Origin: Candidatus Pelagibacter sp. | GTDB taxonomy: Bacteria > Pseudomonadota > Alphaproteobacteria > Pelagibacterales > Pelagibacteraceae | Length of the DNA: 5,177 bases | Direction: 5' to 3' | Assembly (NCBI GenBank): GCA_002692475.1 | Contig: NZKC01000048.1 | Location: forward strand, 1 to 5,177 | Shown: piece after piece, positions 4,912 to 5,177 of the stretch | Position numbering within the stretch: the stretch's first letter is position 1 | Layout of the letters: each line of letters begins with the position of its first letter | Notes under the pieces: generated by a model | Told to the model about the DNA's origin: nothing | The model's database searches: none | What the model saw: only the letters and a program-made list of their open reading frames with translations | Position numbers and translations under genes: made by a program

Positions 4912-4987
4912 GCCCCTTTAACTCAGGTAGTAGAGTATTTCCATGGTAAGGAAAAAGTCGTCCGTGCAAGTCGGGCAAGGGGCACCA
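4912..4987 (+). tRNA. tRNA-Thr (anticodon GGT), CCA encoded, atypical elbow
   Basis: A 76-nt cloverleaf in standard numbering. The acceptor GCCCCTT/AAGGGGC is perfectly paired. The D stem is ACTC/GAGT with loop AGGTAGTA, and the anticodon stem is TTTCC/GGAAA with loop ATGGTAA, giving GGT (Thr). The variable loop is AAGTC and the T stem is GTCCG/CGGGC with loop TGCAAGT. Discriminator A73 and CCA are encoded. Conserved U8, A14, G15-C48, A21, U33, U54-A58 and C56 are present. Two near-universal bases are not: position 55 is G rather than U (pseudouridine), and the D loop has A at 18 instead of G by the most natural numbering. These two bases normally pair with each other at the elbow. All stems are intact, so this is probably a functional gene rather than a decayed one. 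Confidence 0.93.
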
Positions 4988-5177
4988 CTATTTCTTAAAA
5001 AATTTTTTTCTTAGAATAAAGGTGAATAAAAATAAAAATATTACTGCTAATATTGGTATATAAATTTCTTGTGATACTAACATATCCTTAAACGAAGGTA
5101 GGCTATCACTCTCATAAATTTTTTTTTCTAACGCAGAACCTAATGAACAAACAATTAATGCTTGAATTACGACACCT
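4988..5177 (-). CDS. Membrane protein, C-terminal fragment (unknown)
   Basis: The last 62 codons of a minus-strand gene entering from the right edge, ending in TAG at 4990-4988. The frame is uninterrupted to the edge. It encodes a hydrophobic stretch (VVIQALIVCSLGSAL, possibly the end of one membrane segment), a polar loop with EKKIYESDSLPSFKD, and a clear final transmembrane helix (IYIPILAVIFLFLFTFIL). The basic tail RKKFFKK by the positive-inside rule places the C-terminus in the cytoplasm. I do not recognise the family from this fragment. Its stop codon touches the CCA end of the convergent tRNA-Thr with no base between, so its transcript must terminate within or beyond the antisense of tRNA-Thr. 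Confidence 0.75.
   Translation of the reverse strand, partial: GVVIQALIVCSLGSALEKKIYESDSLPSFKDMLVSQEIYIPILAVIFLFLFTFILRKKFFKK

Noticed and set aside
98..4987. tRNA genes as integration (attachment) sites
   Set aside because: I found no integrase gene and no repeated copy of any tRNA 3' end within the window.

Overview
The window looks like a compact, very AT-rich alphaproteobacterial chromosome segment, most likely from the SAR11 (Pelagibacterales) lineage. Three things point there: strong Lys/Ile/Asn bias in otherwise ordinary housekeeping proteins; the gene order dcd, murA, DUF2948, hisD, infA, of which murA-DUF2948-hisD-infA is a recurrent alphaproteobacterial neighbourhood; and a tRNA-His with A73 instead of C73, a trait of a subset of Alphaproteobacteria. 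Species-level assignment is inference. I see no insertion sequence, prophage, CRISPR array or clear sign of recent transfer.

Layout, left to right. Positions 1-172 hold the 5' end of a probable hisS on the minus strand, preceded by tRNA-His(GTG) ending only 6 nt before its start codon. Positions 174-397 are a 224-nt intergenic stretch with the tRNA-His promoter, a locally GC-rich structured patch and two hairpins. Positions 398-693 hold a CspA-type cold-shock gene and its probable promoter. Positions 729-4813 form one tightly packed minus-strand block, read right to left: a 69-codon basic unknown, a 33-codon very basic small ORF, dcd, murA, a DUF2948 gene, hisD, infA (TTG start) and tRNA-Phe(GAA). 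Its junctions range from an 11-nt overlap to a 5-nt gap. Positions 4814-4911 are a divergent promoter region. tRNA-Thr(GGT) follows on the plus strand, and its encoded CCA directly abuts the stop codon of a convergent, truncated membrane-protein gene running off the right edge.

Functionally the block mixes nucleotide metabolism (Dcd: dCTP to dUTP), peptidoglycan precursor synthesis (MurA), the last two steps of histidine synthesis (HisD) and translation (IF-1, tRNA-Phe). Histidine appears twice, as HisD and as the adjacent-locus pair tRNA-His/HisRS. The most notable observations are an unusual tRNA-Thr elbow (no G18 and no U55, apparently changed together), the A73 tRNA-His next to its probable cognate synthetase gene with a near-leaderless junction, the overlooked 33-codon ORF fitted exactly between two genes, and the unexplained GC-rich intergenic element at about 216-293.
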